Below are positions 24,071 to 34,417 of a stretch of 47,944 nucleotides of DNA, one piece after another (position 1 is the first letter of the stretch; each line of letters opens with the position of its first letter). The stretch lies in NCBI GenBank assembly GCA_017454945.1, contig JAFTCA010000101.1, positions 1-47,944 on the forward strand, written 5' to 3'. The notes under the pieces are model-generated. The model saw only the letters and a list, made by a program, of their open reading frames with translations. It was not told where the DNA came from and made no database searches. The translations under genes were made by a program, and so were the position numbers. The DNA comes from Bacteroidales bacterium. Its GTDB lineage: Bacteria; Bacteroidota; Bacteroidia; Bacteroidales; WCHB1-69.

Positions 24071-24952
24071 TTATCCGTCAATATGATCGGGGGTGTGTTT
24101 CCAGCGGCGATGACTCCAGAGCCAGAAAGGCGGATTTTGCCGAATAGTCTGCTCAAGCAACGTCACATAACGCTTGGTAATATACCCATATTCCGTATCA
24201 AGAGGATTTTCGGTAATTAATTCCATTTCAAGATGATAGTACCCTATCCTATCCTTTATCACTTTGTAATAAACGACAGGAAGATTGTACTTTTGGGCAA
24301 AATGCTCGGCACCATACAACATACAAGACGGCTGGTTCAGAAACATGGTGCCGAAACTTTTGTGAGGATTGGAAGGCGACTGGTCGGACAACATCATGTA
24401 GGCTACAGGAATATGCTGTGACTCATAATGTTCGAACACCTCGCGCACAGTGTCTGCAAAGACCACCTCGGTGCCATAGCGGGTGCGGGCGCGGTTGATC
24501 AACTTCTCAAAATCCTTGTTGCTATTGGGCTTCCCCACTCCTATCCCGTGGTGTTTGAACTGGCTGTCGAGACTGAGCACCATCCACTCCCAATCGTTGT
24601 AATGCGATGACATCAGTATTACACTTTTGCCTTGTTCAAAGTACTTATTAACCACCTCTGGATTAGCGCAGTAATAGCGTTTTGCCAGTTGGCGACGGCT
24701 GAGCGTAAGCATCTTCAGCATTTCGGCCGCCAGTTGCGAAAGATGGTGGTAATACTGGCGTGTCAGGCGCTTAATCTCACGATGTGATTTTTCAGGGAAA
24801 GAACGCTCCAGATTCTGGACAATCACCTTGCGGCGATAACCGATAATGTAATAGTTGAGCAGATAAAACAGCCATGCAATAAAATAGAGCACCGGCATCG
24901 GCAATAGCGACAGCGGGTACAATATCAGCCAGAAGAGCAGCTTCATCATCAT
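24071..24952 (-). CDS. Lipid A biosynthesis acyltransferase, LpxL/HtrB-like
   Basis: A 293-residue membrane-associated acyltransferase. An N-terminal hydrophobic anchor (about 5-35) precedes VQNLERSFPEKSHREIKRL, typical of the family, then the catalytic H-x4-E motif in SSHYNDWEW, a GKPNSNKDFEKLINRAR stretch, and LSDQSPSN. These enzymes add a secondary acyl chain to lipid A at the inner face of the inner membrane. The start overlaps the gmhB stop by four bases (ATGA), so the two LPS genes are translationally coupled. Three ATG codons follow one another; the first is given. Confidence 0.9.
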   Translation of the reverse strand: MMMKLLFWLILYPLSLLPMPVLYFIAWLFYLLNYYIIGYRRKVIVQNLERSFPEKSHREIKRLTRQYYHHLSQLAAEMLKMLTLSRRQLAKRYYCANPEVVNKYFEQGKSVILMSSHYNDWEWMVLSLDSQFKHHGIGVGKPNSNKDFEKLINRARTRYGTEVVFADTVREVFEHYESQHIPVAYMMLSDQSPSNPHKSFGTMFLNQPSCMLYGAEHFAQKYNLPVVYYKVIKDRIGYYHLEMELITENPLDTEYGYITKRYVTLLEQTIRQNPPFWLWSHRRWKHTPDHIDG

Positions 24953-25491
24953 GACAACAACCTAACAAAATCCATTAATGAAGGAACAATATAATCGGAA
25001 TTCGCTTTCTCGTCCTCTGAAACCTCGCCTGAAGCGTGCAGCAACACGGTGGTCATCCCGCAACGCCGTCCGAACACCACATCGGTCAGGCTGTCGCCAA
25101 TCATCACCGATTTGGAGAAGTCAATTTCAGGGAAATCGCGCTGCGCCATCAGCGCCATGCCCGTATCGGGCTTGCGGCAGCCACAGCCGACGCCATCACG
25201 ATGAGGGCAACAATAGACAGCATCCAAGTGCAAATCTCTCTCCGCCAATACCTCCTTCATATACTGATGTACCGTGGCCACTTGCCCAGCCGTGCACAAT
25301 CCCTTATCTATGCCCTGCTGGTTGGTCACCACAATATGGCGGCCGAACAACGGAAAGAGCAACGGAGCAGACTGCCAGAAATCCTCGCGCACCTCAAAAC
25401 GCTTTATATCATGAATATACTCGTTATCAATCTTCACATTGACAACACCGTCGCGATCCAAGAAAAGCGTCCACTCCTTACTCAACTTCAT
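24949..25491 (-). CDS. gmhB: D-glycero-beta-D-manno-heptose-1,7-bisphosphate 7-phosphatase (GmhB-like)
   Basis: A 180-residue HAD phosphatase. Motif I is LFLDRDGVVN with two Asp; the VVTNQQGIDKG segment is diagnostic of the GmhB/histidinol-phosphatase group, and CCPHRDGVGCGCRKPDTG is the zinc loop plus motif III; motif IV is MIGDSLTDV. GmhB makes heptose-1-phosphate for ADP-heptose in LPS core synthesis, which agrees with the lipid A gene that overlaps it. I chose the ATG at 25491, since the 27 residues of the longer frame precede the domain and are unlike it. That start lies inside the last codons of cstA (14-base overlap). The N-terminal domain of HisB is the main alternative. Confidence 0.85.
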   Translation of the reverse strand: MKLSKEWTLFLDRDGVVNVKIDNEYIHDIKRFEVREDFWQSAPLLFPLFGRHIVVTNQQGIDKGLCTAGQVATVHQYMKEVLAERDLHLDAVYCCPHRDGVGCGCRKPDTGMALMAQRDFPEIDFSKSVMIGDSLTDVVFGRRCGMTTVLLHASGEVSEDEKANSDYIVPSLMDFVRLLS

Positions 25492-26929
25492 TTTTGACGG
25501 GTTTATATTTCCAGAAAAAGAAACACAAAGCCAAAACAGTGATGACGGCACCGATGGCATATCCGGCAGCATCCATCAAAACAGAGCCCAACCCTTCTTT
25601 TTCTGCCACAAACAAGAAACAACTCGTCACCATCGTCATGAAAAGCGCTGGCAACAAAGTCAGCAGGAACCACGCGCCAGACTTGTTTTTTCTAAGATAG
25701 ACTGTAATCGCCCACAATGTGATAGTGGCAAGAAATTGGTTTGCCCATGCAAAATAGCGCCAAATCACATCGAAGCCCTGCTTATCGGCCAAGCTGAACA
25801 CCAGCATAGCTGCCGTAATCAAGAAAATTGGAATAGCCACCACCAGACGGTTACGAATCGGCTTCTGGTCCACATGGAGAAAGTCGGCCACAATAAGTCG
25901 AGCCGAGCGCAGTGCCGTATCGCCAGAGGTAATCGCCGCACTGATAACGCCCAGAATGGTTATGACGGCGACAGCAGGCGTGAACCATGTTTCGGCAATA
26001 AGCCCCACCATGGCGGGCCCACCCTTGCCTGTCGTATCCACAGGACTATCGGGACCGAAGAAATAAGCGGCAGCGGCAGCCCAAATCAGCGCCACTATGC
26101 CTTCGGTGATCATCGCTCCGTAGAAAATCGGACGGCCCTGCTTCTCATTGGTCATACAGCGCGCCATCAGCGGCGACTGCGTAGCGTGGAAGCCCGAAAT
26201 GGCACCACAAGCGATGGAGATGAACATCATGGGGAAAATAGGATTGTGAGCCGCATCGGGATGCGCGTTCTGCAAGCCGTTCCACACTTCTGGAATGGCA
26301 GGTTTATAGAGGAAAAATGCCACAACAATGGCCACCGCCATACCCATCAGCAGAAAGCCGAAAACGGGATAGATGCGACCAATCAGCTTGTCTATAGGCA
26401 ACAACGTGGCTATCAGATAATAACCGAGAATAATAATAACCCAAGCATAGATATTCCAATGGGGTGTAAAATGCGTATTCAGCAGGATGGCGGGCGTATT
26501 AACGAAGACCACTCCCACCAGTATCATCAGCAGCACCATGAAAAAGCGCATAAACTGCTTGATACCGTTACCCAAGTATTTACCATGTATCTCGGGCAAG
26601 CTGCAACCTTTGTCGCGCAGCGACATCATGCCTGCCAGATAGTCGTGCACCGCACCTGCAAAGATGCTGCCCAGCACGATCCATAAAAAAGAGGCCGTGC
26701 CAAACTGTGCTCCCATGATGGCACCACAGATGGGGCCTACACCGGCAATATTCAAAAACTGTATCAGGAAGATGCGCCATGGCTTCATCGGCACATAATC
26801 CACACCATCGGGCATGTATTGCGCTGGAGTCTCGCGCTTCGGATCAGCACCGAACACACGCTCAACTATTTTACCATATACCAAATATCCTATTATCAGA
26901 AGGGCAACGCCAAGGAGAAAACTAATCAT
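25478..26929 (-). CDS. cstA: Carbon starvation protein CstA family transporter
   Basis: A 483-residue polytopic membrane protein, the shorter form common in Bacteroidota (E. coli CstA is about 700). The N-terminal helix is followed by FGADPKRETPAQYMPDGVDYVPM, then FLNIAGVGPICGAIMGAQFG, DYLAGMMSLRDKGCSLPEI, SGFHATQSPLMARCMTNE and GDTALRSARLIVADFL, all CstA signatures. Members import peptides or pyruvate and are often induced at low carbon. The gmhB start codon lies within its 3' end, so it is the first gene of the downstream LPS run. A -7 element lies at 27021-27028. Confidence 0.93.
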   Translation of the reverse strand: MISFLLGVALLIIGYLVYGKIVERVFGADPKRETPAQYMPDGVDYVPMKPWRIFLIQFLNIAGVGPICGAIMGAQFGTASFLWIVLGSIFAGAVHDYLAGMMSLRDKGCSLPEIHGKYLGNGIKQFMRFFMVLLMILVGVVFVNTPAILLNTHFTPHWNIYAWVIIILGYYLIATLLPIDKLIGRIYPVFGFLLMGMAVAIVVAFFLYKPAIPEVWNGLQNAHPDAAHNPIFPMMFISIACGAISGFHATQSPLMARCMTNEKQGRPIFYGAMITEGIVALIWAAAAAYFFGPDSPVDTTGKGGPAMVGLIAETWFTPAVAVITILGVISAAITSGDTALRSARLIVADFLHVDQKPIRNRLVVAIPIFLITAAMLVFSLADKQGFDVIWRYFAWANQFLATITLWAITVYLRKNKSGAWFLLTLLPALFMTMVTSCFLFVAEKEGLGSVLMDAAGYAIGAVITVLALCFFFWKYKPVKNEVE

Positions 26930-27020
26930 AACAGAGCATTAATTATTGCACGACAACCGCTGCGAAAACAATGCTGCACGCACCTTTGCGCGAATTGTAT
27001 ACGGTTGCGCTAACGGTCAG

Positions 27021-27028
27021 CAAAATTA
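27021..27028 (-). promoter_or_regulatory. -7 element for cstA
   Basis: The minus strand reads TAATTTTG (TAnnTTTG), 92 bases upstream of the cstA start, giving a leader of about 85 bases. No catabolite-type operator was recognised. Confidence 0.45.
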
Positions 27029-27091
27029 CAGTTTTTTTTTGGAGTAAAAACATAAAAAGAACATAGAAACCGATAGTTTCATTTTTTATTT

Positions 27092-27099
27092 TATCTTTG
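27092..27099 (+). promoter_or_regulatory. -7 element for the PepSY-like pair
   Basis: TATCTTTG (TAnnTTTG) lies 66 bases upstream of the start codon at 27165. It is divergent from the cstA promoter, 64 bases away. Confidence 0.5.
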
Positions 27100-27164
27100 T
27101 AGTGACTTTTTGGAAAAGTCGCATACACTATGCCTTTTTATTATTAACGAAAAAACTTAAAAAC

Positions 27165-27578
27165 ATGAAAAAAATTCTCTTGCTATTAACTTGCATCCTG
27201 TCCGTTGCCGTGATTTCATGTGAAAAACAAATCACCATTGACAAACTTCCTCAGAAAGCCAAACTCTTTCTCAATAATTATTTCCTTGACAGCCAGGTTC
27301 TCTCCATCGAAAAAAGCGGTTCATCCTACGATGTGATACTGACCGACGGCACCAACCTTGAATTCAACAAATCGGGGGATTGGACCGAAGTAGATTGCCA
27401 AACGCGTCCCATACCCGTCGGCATAGTTCCCTCCTCCATCCAAACTTATGTTTTGACTAACTTCCCCGAATCGTTTATCACTAAAATAAAAAAAGAAAGG
27501 AAGAACTACGACATAGAACTGAATAGCGGCCTTGAACTGACTTTTGACCAAAATGGAAATTTTCTCCACGCAGACTAA
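27165..27578 (+). CDS. PepSY-like (DUF2874) lipoprotein
   Basis: A 137-residue lipoprotein (lipobox AVISC, Cys19). The mature part has two PepSY-like units: ITIDKLPQKAKLFLNNYF ... YDVILTDGTNLEFNKSGDWTEVDC and VPSSIQTYVLTNFPESFITKI ... YDIELNSGLELTFDQNGNF. This is the Bacteroidota PepSY-like family once called DUF2874, of unknown role, often near two-component or envelope-stress genes. I take the ATG at 27165 because the signal peptide starts there; 21 extra upstream residues in the frame are not signal-like. It lies 38 bases before a paralogue with a different signal peptide. Confidence 0.85.
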   Translation: MKKILLLLTCILSVAVISCEKQITIDKLPQKAKLFLNNYFLDSQVLSIEKSGSSYDVILTDGTNLEFNKSGDWTEVDCQTRPIPVGIVPSSIQTYVLTNFPESFITKIKKERKNYDIELNSGLELTFDQNGNFLHAD

Positions 27579-27616
27579 AAAACATCCCCTTTAATCCCAA
27601 TCTTAAATTAAAGAAC

Positions 27617-28048
27617 ATGAAAAAAACATTATCTGTCATCATATTGACTTTATTAATGGGTGTTTGCGGCTTCGCACAAGATCGCATCATCACTTTTGAG
27701 CAGTTGCCCGCCAACGCACAAAAAACTATCACACAACACTTTGACAAAACAGCCATTTCCTATGTCAAGATGGACAATGATGGTCCTCTCGAATATGAAG
27801 TGTACTTTACCAATGGTGCCGAAGTTGAATTTTTCAAGAACGGCGAATTCAAGAAAGTGGATTGCAAACACCAGCAAGTGCCTCAAGGACTTGTGCCCGA
27901 ACAAGTGAGAACTTACGTAAAGACAAACTTTCCACAGACTTTTATCACCCAATGGGAAAAGAAACACAATGGTTGGAAAGCTGAATTGAACAACGAATTG
28001 GAATTGCTTTTCAACAACCAATACCAATTCACTGGCATTGACGACTAA
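27617..28048 (+). CDS. PepSY-like (DUF2874) secreted protein
   Basis: A 143-residue exported protein, a tandem paralogue of the preceding gene. The signal peptide ends GFA with Gln21 next, so the mature protein should be soluble in the periplasm, not lipid-anchored. Two PepSY-like units are visible: ITFEQLPANAQKTITQHF ... YEVYFTNGAEVEFFKNGEFKKVDC and VPEQVRTYVKTNFPQTFITQW ... LNNELELLFNNQYQF. Shared landmarks with its neighbour include VDC followed about five residues later by VP-G. A bidirectional terminator follows. Confidence 0.85.
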   Translation: MKKTLSVIILTLLMGVCGFAQDRIITFEQLPANAQKTITQHFDKTAISYVKMDNDGPLEYEVYFTNGAEVEFFKNGEFKKVDCKHQQVPQGLVPEQVRTYVKTNFPQTFITQWEKKHNGWKAELNNELELLFNNQYQFTGIDD

Positions 28049-28065
28049 CCGCCCATTTATGAAAC

Positions 28066-28100
28066 AAAAAAGCCGCTGTAAGTTACAGCGGCTTTTTTTT
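28066..28100. terminator. Bidirectional terminator between PepSY pair and sufS
   Basis: AGCCGCTGTA (28071-28080) pairs with TACAGCGGCT (28084-28093) around AGT, with A5 before and T8 after. It serves the plus-strand PepSY genes and overlaps the sufS stop codon (28099-28101) on the minus strand. Confidence 0.85.
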
Positions 28101-29301
28101 ATAGCAGCATCGACTGCGCCTTGCGAACCGCCTCGCAAAGAGCATTCACCTCTTCGGGCGTGTTGTAAAGGGCAAACGAAGCACGTATCGTGCCCGGAAT
28201 ATGCAGTTTATCCATGATGGGCTGCGTGCAATGGTGCCCCGTACGGACGGCCACACCCAACTTGTCGATAATCATACCCGCATCGTAAGGATGGATACCA
28301 TCAAGAATAAAAGAGACAATAGCCGATTTGGCCGGAGCGTTGCCCACAACATGCAGTCCAGGAATTTCAAGTAATTGACGAGTGGCCAGTTGCAACAGTT
28401 CATGCTCATAATCGGCAATATTTTGCATGCCAACTTGTTCAATATAGTCGATAGCGCGATGCAAGCCAATCACATCACCCACGGCTGGTGTGCCGGCCTC
28501 GAACTTGAACGGCAGCTCATTGTATGTCGTTTTCTCAAAGGTCACCTGCTTAATCATCTCACCCCCACCCTGATACGGCGGCATTTCTTCCAGCCAGCGA
28601 GTTTTTCCGTACATAACGCCAATGCCCATGGGCGCATACATTTTATGTCCCGAAAAACAGTAGAAATCGCAATCCAGTTGTTGCACATCCACTTTCAGAT
28701 GCGAAACGGCTTGCGCTCCATCAACCATCACGGGAATGTTGCGGCGGTGCGCAATTTTAACTATCTCACCAATCGGATTGACCGTTCCCAGCGTATTCGA
28801 CACGTGTGTCACCGCCACTATGCGCGTCTTGTCGGTCAGCAGCCGCTTGAAGGCATCCATATCAAGTACACCATTCTCATCAAACGGGATGACGCGCAGA
28901 TGCGCTTTTTTCTCCTCACAAATCAACTGCCACGGTACAATATTGGAATGATGCTCCATCTCTGAGATCAACACCTCGTCACCTTCGGACAAGAAACGGC
29001 GACCGAACGAAGATGCCACAAGGTTGATAGCCTCGGTAGCGCCGCGCGCAAACACAACCTCTTCACTATGAGGTGCATTGATAAAAGACTGCACCCTACT
29101 GCGAGCCGCCTCAAAAGCCTCAGTGGCCTGCTGGCTCAAGTAATGAACCCCGCGATGGATATTGCTGTTCAAGGTCAGATAGTAGTCCGACAGCGCCTCA
29201 ATAACGCACTTGGGCTTCTGCGTGGTGGCAGCATTGTCAAGATACACCAAAGGCCTGTTGTATATTTGCTGGTCCAGTATGGGGAAATCCTCTCTATTCA
29301 T
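28099..29301 (-). CDS. sufS: Cysteine desulfurase SufS
   Basis: A 400-residue PLP enzyme, class V aminotransferase fold. It takes sulfur from cysteine for Fe-S cluster assembly. Signatures: YLDNAATTQKP, NIHRGVHYLSQQAT, EHHSNIVPW, VDGAQAVSHLKVD (PLP-contact Asp/Gln), the Schiff-base lysine in CFSGHKMYAPMG and the persulfide cysteine Cys358 in RTGHHCTQP. The short RTGHHC active-site loop is the group II (SufS) type, not IscS. sufBCD are not in the window. A -7 element lies upstream in the shared region with gyrB. Confidence 0.93.
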   Translation of the reverse strand: MNREDFPILDQQIYNRPLVYLDNAATTQKPKCVIEALSDYYLTLNSNIHRGVHYLSQQATEAFEAARSRVQSFINAPHSEEVVFARGATEAINLVASSFGRRFLSEGDEVLISEMEHHSNIVPWQLICEEKKAHLRVIPFDENGVLDMDAFKRLLTDKTRIVAVTHVSNTLGTVNPIGEIVKIAHRRNIPVMVDGAQAVSHLKVDVQQLDCDFYCFSGHKMYAPMGIGVMYGKTRWLEEMPPYQGGGEMIKQVTFEKTTYNELPFKFEAGTPAVGDVIGLHRAIDYIEQVGMQNIADYEHELLQLATRQLLEIPGLHVVGNAPAKSAIVSFILDGIHPYDAGMIIDKLGVAVRTGHHCTQPIMDKLHIPGTIRASFALYNTPEEVNALCEAVRKAQSMLL

Positions 29302-29362
29302 GCGTCTTTTCCGTTAAAAAACAGGCGTGGGCACAATGGTCGCACACGCCATTGAGAAAGTG

Positions 29363-29370
29363 CAAAAATA
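29363..29370 (-). promoter_or_regulatory. -7 element for sufS
   Basis: The minus strand reads TATTTTTG (TAnnTTTG), 62 bases upstream of the sufS start. It is divergent from the gyrB element 47 bases away. Confidence 0.5.
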
Positions 29371-29416
29371 TTAAAAAAAAGAGACAAAAAAGTGCTCGTC
29401 AATCAAAATATTTTGC

Positions 29417-29424
29417 TATATTTG
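29417..29424 (+). promoter_or_regulatory. -7 element for gyrB
   Basis: TATATTTG (TAnnTTTG) lies 35 bases upstream of the gyrB start. No clear -33 box. Confidence 0.55.
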
Positions 29425-29452
29425 TGCTTTCAAACGAATTAACCTTTTTTAA

Positions 29453-31435
<1,983 letters not shown>

Positions 31436-31487
31436 GCCGACAAGCGTTTCTACGACAAACAATATATAATATTGTATAATTATAGGA

Positions 31488-31521
31488 CGAACCCATATTT
31501 GGATATGGGTTCGTTTTTTTT
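31488..31521 (+). terminator. gyrB terminator
   Basis: An 11-bp stem, CGAACCCATAT with ATATGGGTTCG, loop TTGG, followed by eight T, 52 bases after the gyrB stop codon. Confidence 0.88.
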
Positions 31522-31794
31522 GTATGAAATTCATCTCAGGTCAAAAAAAACAAAGGCATTTTTATCAACAAAATATAGATGAAAAAAAAAGATGAAAAAA
31601 ATCTTCTATTTGTAAAATTTATTTGTATTTTTGGGGCTGAAAACTCTTTGCGCAATGCAAGATTTTTGTAACCTTTTTTCTTAGACGCCGTAAACAAAAC
31701 AACATTCAGACGGAAAGAAGGAAAGAAGGATACATATCTTGTTAAATGTGAATAGTTTATCATTAAAGCAAGGTATAAACAAAAAAGGACAAAT
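31522..31794 (+). other. AT-rich leader region upstream of porP
   Basis: There is no gene here. The first 120 bases are very A-rich with short oligo-A runs. A possible -7 element lies at 31626-31633, about 160 bases before porP, which would give a long untranslated leader. A second candidate closer to the gene was not clear. AAAGGAC just upstream of the porP start may serve as a ribosome site. Confidence 0.4.
31626..31633 (+). promoter_or_regulatory. Possible -7 element for the T9SS operon
   Basis: TATTTTTG matches TAnnTTTG; a TTTG lies only 13 bases upstream, too close for a standard -33 box. It would start the porP-gldN transcript about 150 bases before porP. Confidence 0.35.
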
Positions 31795-32820
31795 ATGAAA
31801 AAACTCGTTACAATTTTGATCATTTCAATCATTAGTTGTGTTGAAGTTTTTGCCCAACAAGACCCACAATTTACGCTATTTCCGTGGGCTTCCATCTACT
31901 ATAATGCTGGAACAATAGGTGATCAGAAGAACACTTTATGCTTCACGGCCCTCTTCCGTCAGCAATATATGGGGTTCAAGGATGTCTATACAGACGAAAG
32001 CGGCAATGAAATCAAGGAGAACACCGCTCCACAGGATCTGATGTTCAGCATTGAGACTTACGCACGTAAGCTTCATGGTGGTATTGGTTTGACCGTTATT
32101 AGAGATAAAATTGGCTATTACAACAATATAGGTGTTAAACTGGGCTATGCATTCAAGTTGAATGTTGGTCCTGGAACATTGGGTATCGGCGTGCAATTAG
32201 GCTTGCTGAACCAGAAGTTGGACGGTAGCAAACTGCGCCCAGTAGATGCCAGCGACCCTGTTCTCAGCCAAATTACCAACCAGGAGAACTTTATGGATAT
32301 GGACATCAACTTTGGTGTTTCCTATAAAGCCGAACGCTGGTACGCCGGTATTGGCGCCACCCAGTTGATTGAAAAGCTCAGATTGACGGGTTCGAAAGAT
32401 TTCTTAGGAATGAGCCGTCACCTCTATTTCCACGGCGGTTATATCTTCATCTTCCCCAACAATCCCAGTTGGACATTAGAACCGCAAGCGTTAATCAAGA
32501 CCGACTTGGCCACAGCACAGCTCGACTTGATGGTATTATCGCGTTACAACGGAATTTTCTGGTTCGGAGCTTCTTATAGAATTCAAGATGCCGTATCTTT
32601 GATGTTCGGTGCCCGCCCCTTCTACAATTCCTCTAACAACTTCGCCAAAGGTTTGGATGTAGGCTTGGCTTACAGCTTCACCACCAGCAAGTTGGGATTC
32701 AAGAAGAATCGTAGCTTTGGTGACATTGAAATCATGCTGCGTTACTGCTTCGACATCTACCGCACAGAGACTTTCTCGGGATATGGTTCAACAAGAAATA
32801 TTTACAAAAATCAATACTAG
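31795..32820 (+). CDS. porP: Type IX secretion system outer-membrane protein, PorP/SprF family
   Basis: A 341-residue beta-barrel protein of the PorP/SprF family. The signal peptide ends VFA with Gln22 next. The start of the mature protein, QDPQFTLFPWASIYYNAG, is the family signature; the middle alternates amphipathic strands (GGIGLTVIRDKIGYYNNIGVKLGYAF, LGIGVQLGLLNQKLDG). PorP is part of the T9SS, linked to PorK-N in the outer membrane. It leads the canonical porP-K-L-M-N gene order. Unlike SprF-type paralogues it is not next to a secreted adhesin but directly before gldK, 52 bases away, so it is the secretion-apparatus copy. Confidence 0.92.
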   Translation: MKKLVTILIISIISCVEVFAQQDPQFTLFPWASIYYNAGTIGDQKNTLCFTALFRQQYMGFKDVYTDESGNEIKENTAPQDLMFSIETYARKLHGGIGLTVIRDKIGYYNNIGVKLGYAFKLNVGPGTLGIGVQLGLLNQKLDGSKLRPVDASDPVLSQITNQENFMDMDINFGVSYKAERWYAGIGATQLIEKLRLTGSKDFLGMSRHLYFHGGYIFIFPNNPSWTLEPQALIKTDLATAQLDLMVLSRYNGIFWFGASYRIQDAVSLMFGARPFYNSSNNFAKGLDVGLAYSFTTSKLGFKKNRSFGDIEIMLRYCFDIYRTETFSGYGSTRNIYKNQY

Positions 32821-32872
32821 CATAATAAATCGAGAAACATTAGCGTTTTGTCAAAAATAAAAAACCACTAAT

Positions 32873-34306
32873 ATGAAAAGATTAGCATTATTATTAACAG
32901 TTGCATTATTCGTTTTTACCGGATGTAAAAACAATGGTGACGGTCAGCTGGTCGGTGTCAAGAACAGACCTGACTTCTTGGACTTAAATCCTTTCGGAAT
33001 GGCATACATTCCCGCTGGCCACTATCTGATGGGCGCTGGCGACCAGGATGTACCTTTTGCTTTTACACACCAGTCGAAGAATGTTTCTATCTCGGCCTTC
33101 TGGATGGACGAGACTGAAATCACCAACAACGAATACCGTCAGTTTGTTTACTGGGTAAGAGACTCTATCGCCCACGTACTTCTTGGCGAGGCCGAAATTA
33201 CTGAAGAAGAGAAATACGGCCACTTCCTCAAATACAAGAGAGGCGAGAATGAAGGCGAAGTTATTGAACCCAGACTTATCAACTGGAAGGAAAAGATTGA
33301 TTGGGGTTCTGAAAACGAAGAAGTACAGGCTGCTTTAAGTCCTATGTACCACAAGGTTAACACCCGTTTCTACCACTATGGTCATGGTCAAAGAAACTTC
33401 AACGCAGCTGTCTTCAACTACGAATATTGGTGGTTTGATTTCCGAAACTACAGAGATCCCGAAAATCCTGATAACTTCGGTGCATCATACAAAGAGTTCG
33501 ACAAAGAAGGTATCGACTATGGCGGAATGTACGCCAGTCGTCCCACCAGCTACAACCAAGGTCGTGAAAGATTCATGCACCATGAAATCGTGAACATCTA
33601 TCCCGATACCTTGTGCTGGGTACACGACTTCACCTACTCTTTCAACGAGCCCATGTTGCTGAACTATTTCGCACACGTTCAATTCGACAACTACCCTGTT
33701 GTAGGTATCAGTTGGAAGCAAGCCAAAGCATTCTGCTACTGGAGAACCCACCTGCGCAACTGCTGGTTAGCTAAGAACGAATATGCTTTCGAACAGGAAT
33801 TCAGACTTCCCAACGAAGCAGAATGGGAATGGGCAGCCAGAGGCGACTACGACATGGCCACCTATCCTTGGGGCGGTCCTTACACCCAGAACATGAACGG
33901 TTGCTACCTGAGCAACTTCAAACCCCAACGCGGTAACTACATCGCCGATGGTAACATCTATCCTGGCATCGTAGCTCACTATCATCCGAATGACTTCGGT
34001 TTGTTCGACATGGCCGGCAACGTAGCTGAATGGTGCGAAGACGCATTCGACAAATCTGCCACCAACTTCACTCACGACCTGAACCCGCAGTACACCTACT
34101 ACGCCAAGAAGACCGACAACATGAACAAGAAGAGAAAAGTGATCCGTGGCGGTTCTTGGAAAGATGTAAGCTACTACACTACCGTATTTGCCAAGACTTT
34201 CGAATATCAAGACACTTGCAAATCGTATGTTGGTTTCCGTTGCGTACAATCCTATATGGGTCGTCAGAGAGGCGATAGCCAAAGACACGATTCGCACATC
34301 TACTAA
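32873..34306 (+). CDS. gldK: Type IX secretion system lipoprotein GldK/PorK
   Basis: A 477-residue outer-membrane lipoprotein (lipobox VFTGC, Cys18). It has a formylglycine-generating-enzyme-like (sulfatase-modifying factor) fold: PAGHYLMGAGDQD, ISAFWMDETEITNNEYRQF, PVVGISWKQAKAFCYWRT, FRLPNEAEWEWAARGDYDMATYPWGG, FGLFDMAGNVAEWCEDA, VIRGGSWKDVSYYTTV and YVGFRCVQSYMG. GldK and GldN together form the large periplasmic ring under the outer membrane. The catalytic cysteines of true formylglycine enzymes are not conserved, as in other GldK proteins. Order and spacing fit the operon; a hairpin repeat separates it from gldL. Confidence 0.95.
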   Translation: MKRLALLLTVALFVFTGCKNNGDGQLVGVKNRPDFLDLNPFGMAYIPAGHYLMGAGDQDVPFAFTHQSKNVSISAFWMDETEITNNEYRQFVYWVRDSIAHVLLGEAEITEEEKYGHFLKYKRGENEGEVIEPRLINWKEKIDWGSENEEVQAALSPMYHKVNTRFYHYGHGQRNFNAAVFNYEYWWFDFRNYRDPENPDNFGASYKEFDKEGIDYGGMYASRPTSYNQGRERFMHHEIVNIYPDTLCWVHDFTYSFNEPMLLNYFAHVQFDNYPVVGISWKQAKAFCYWRTHLRNCWLAKNEYAFEQEFRLPNEAEWEWAARGDYDMATYPWGGPYTQNMNGCYLSNFKPQRGNYIADGNIYPGIVAHYHPNDFGLFDMAGNVAEWCEDAFDKSATNFTHDLNPQYTYYAKKTDNMNKKRKVIRGGSWKDVSYYTTVFAKTFEYQDTCKSYVGFRCVQSYMGRQRGDSQRHDSHIY

Positions 34307-34320
34307 AACAGAAAAAAGAG

Positions 34321-34350
34321 ATTCCGCTGCGCTGCGCAGTGCAGCGGAAT
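34321..34350. repeat. ATTCCGC hairpin repeat between gldK and gldL
   Basis: ATTCCGCTGC (34321-34330) pairs with GCAGCGGAAT (34341-34350); the ten bases between can extend the stem with one G-T mismatch. It is followed by AAAGAATAAAGAAC. A closely similar sequence lies at 47852-47877, also followed by GAGAACAAAGAAC. It lacks a T-run, so it is not a normal terminator; it may be an attenuator or RNA-stability element, or simply a dispersed repeat. Confidence 0.65.
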
Positions 34351-34417
34351 AAAGAATAAAGAACAAATTAATTAAACAACTATCCAATAAATCATTAACC
34401 TAAAAATTTTAAACATT

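Noticed and set aside
24949..25572. A longer GmhB with 27 extra N-terminal residues
   Set aside because: The extra part is opposite in character to the domain, is fully inside cstA, and the HAD motif I begins soon after the internal ATG at 25491.
25439..26686. A 415-codon open frame antisense to cstA
   Set aside because: It lies wholly opposite a clear CstA gene, its protein is rich in His/Gln/Arg/Asn with no recognisable domain, and it looks like a codon-bias shadow.
32873..34306. A sulfatase-modifying (formylglycine-generating) enzyme
   Set aside because: The fold is the same, but the lipobox, the operon order with gldLMN and the missing catalytic cysteines identify it as GldK.
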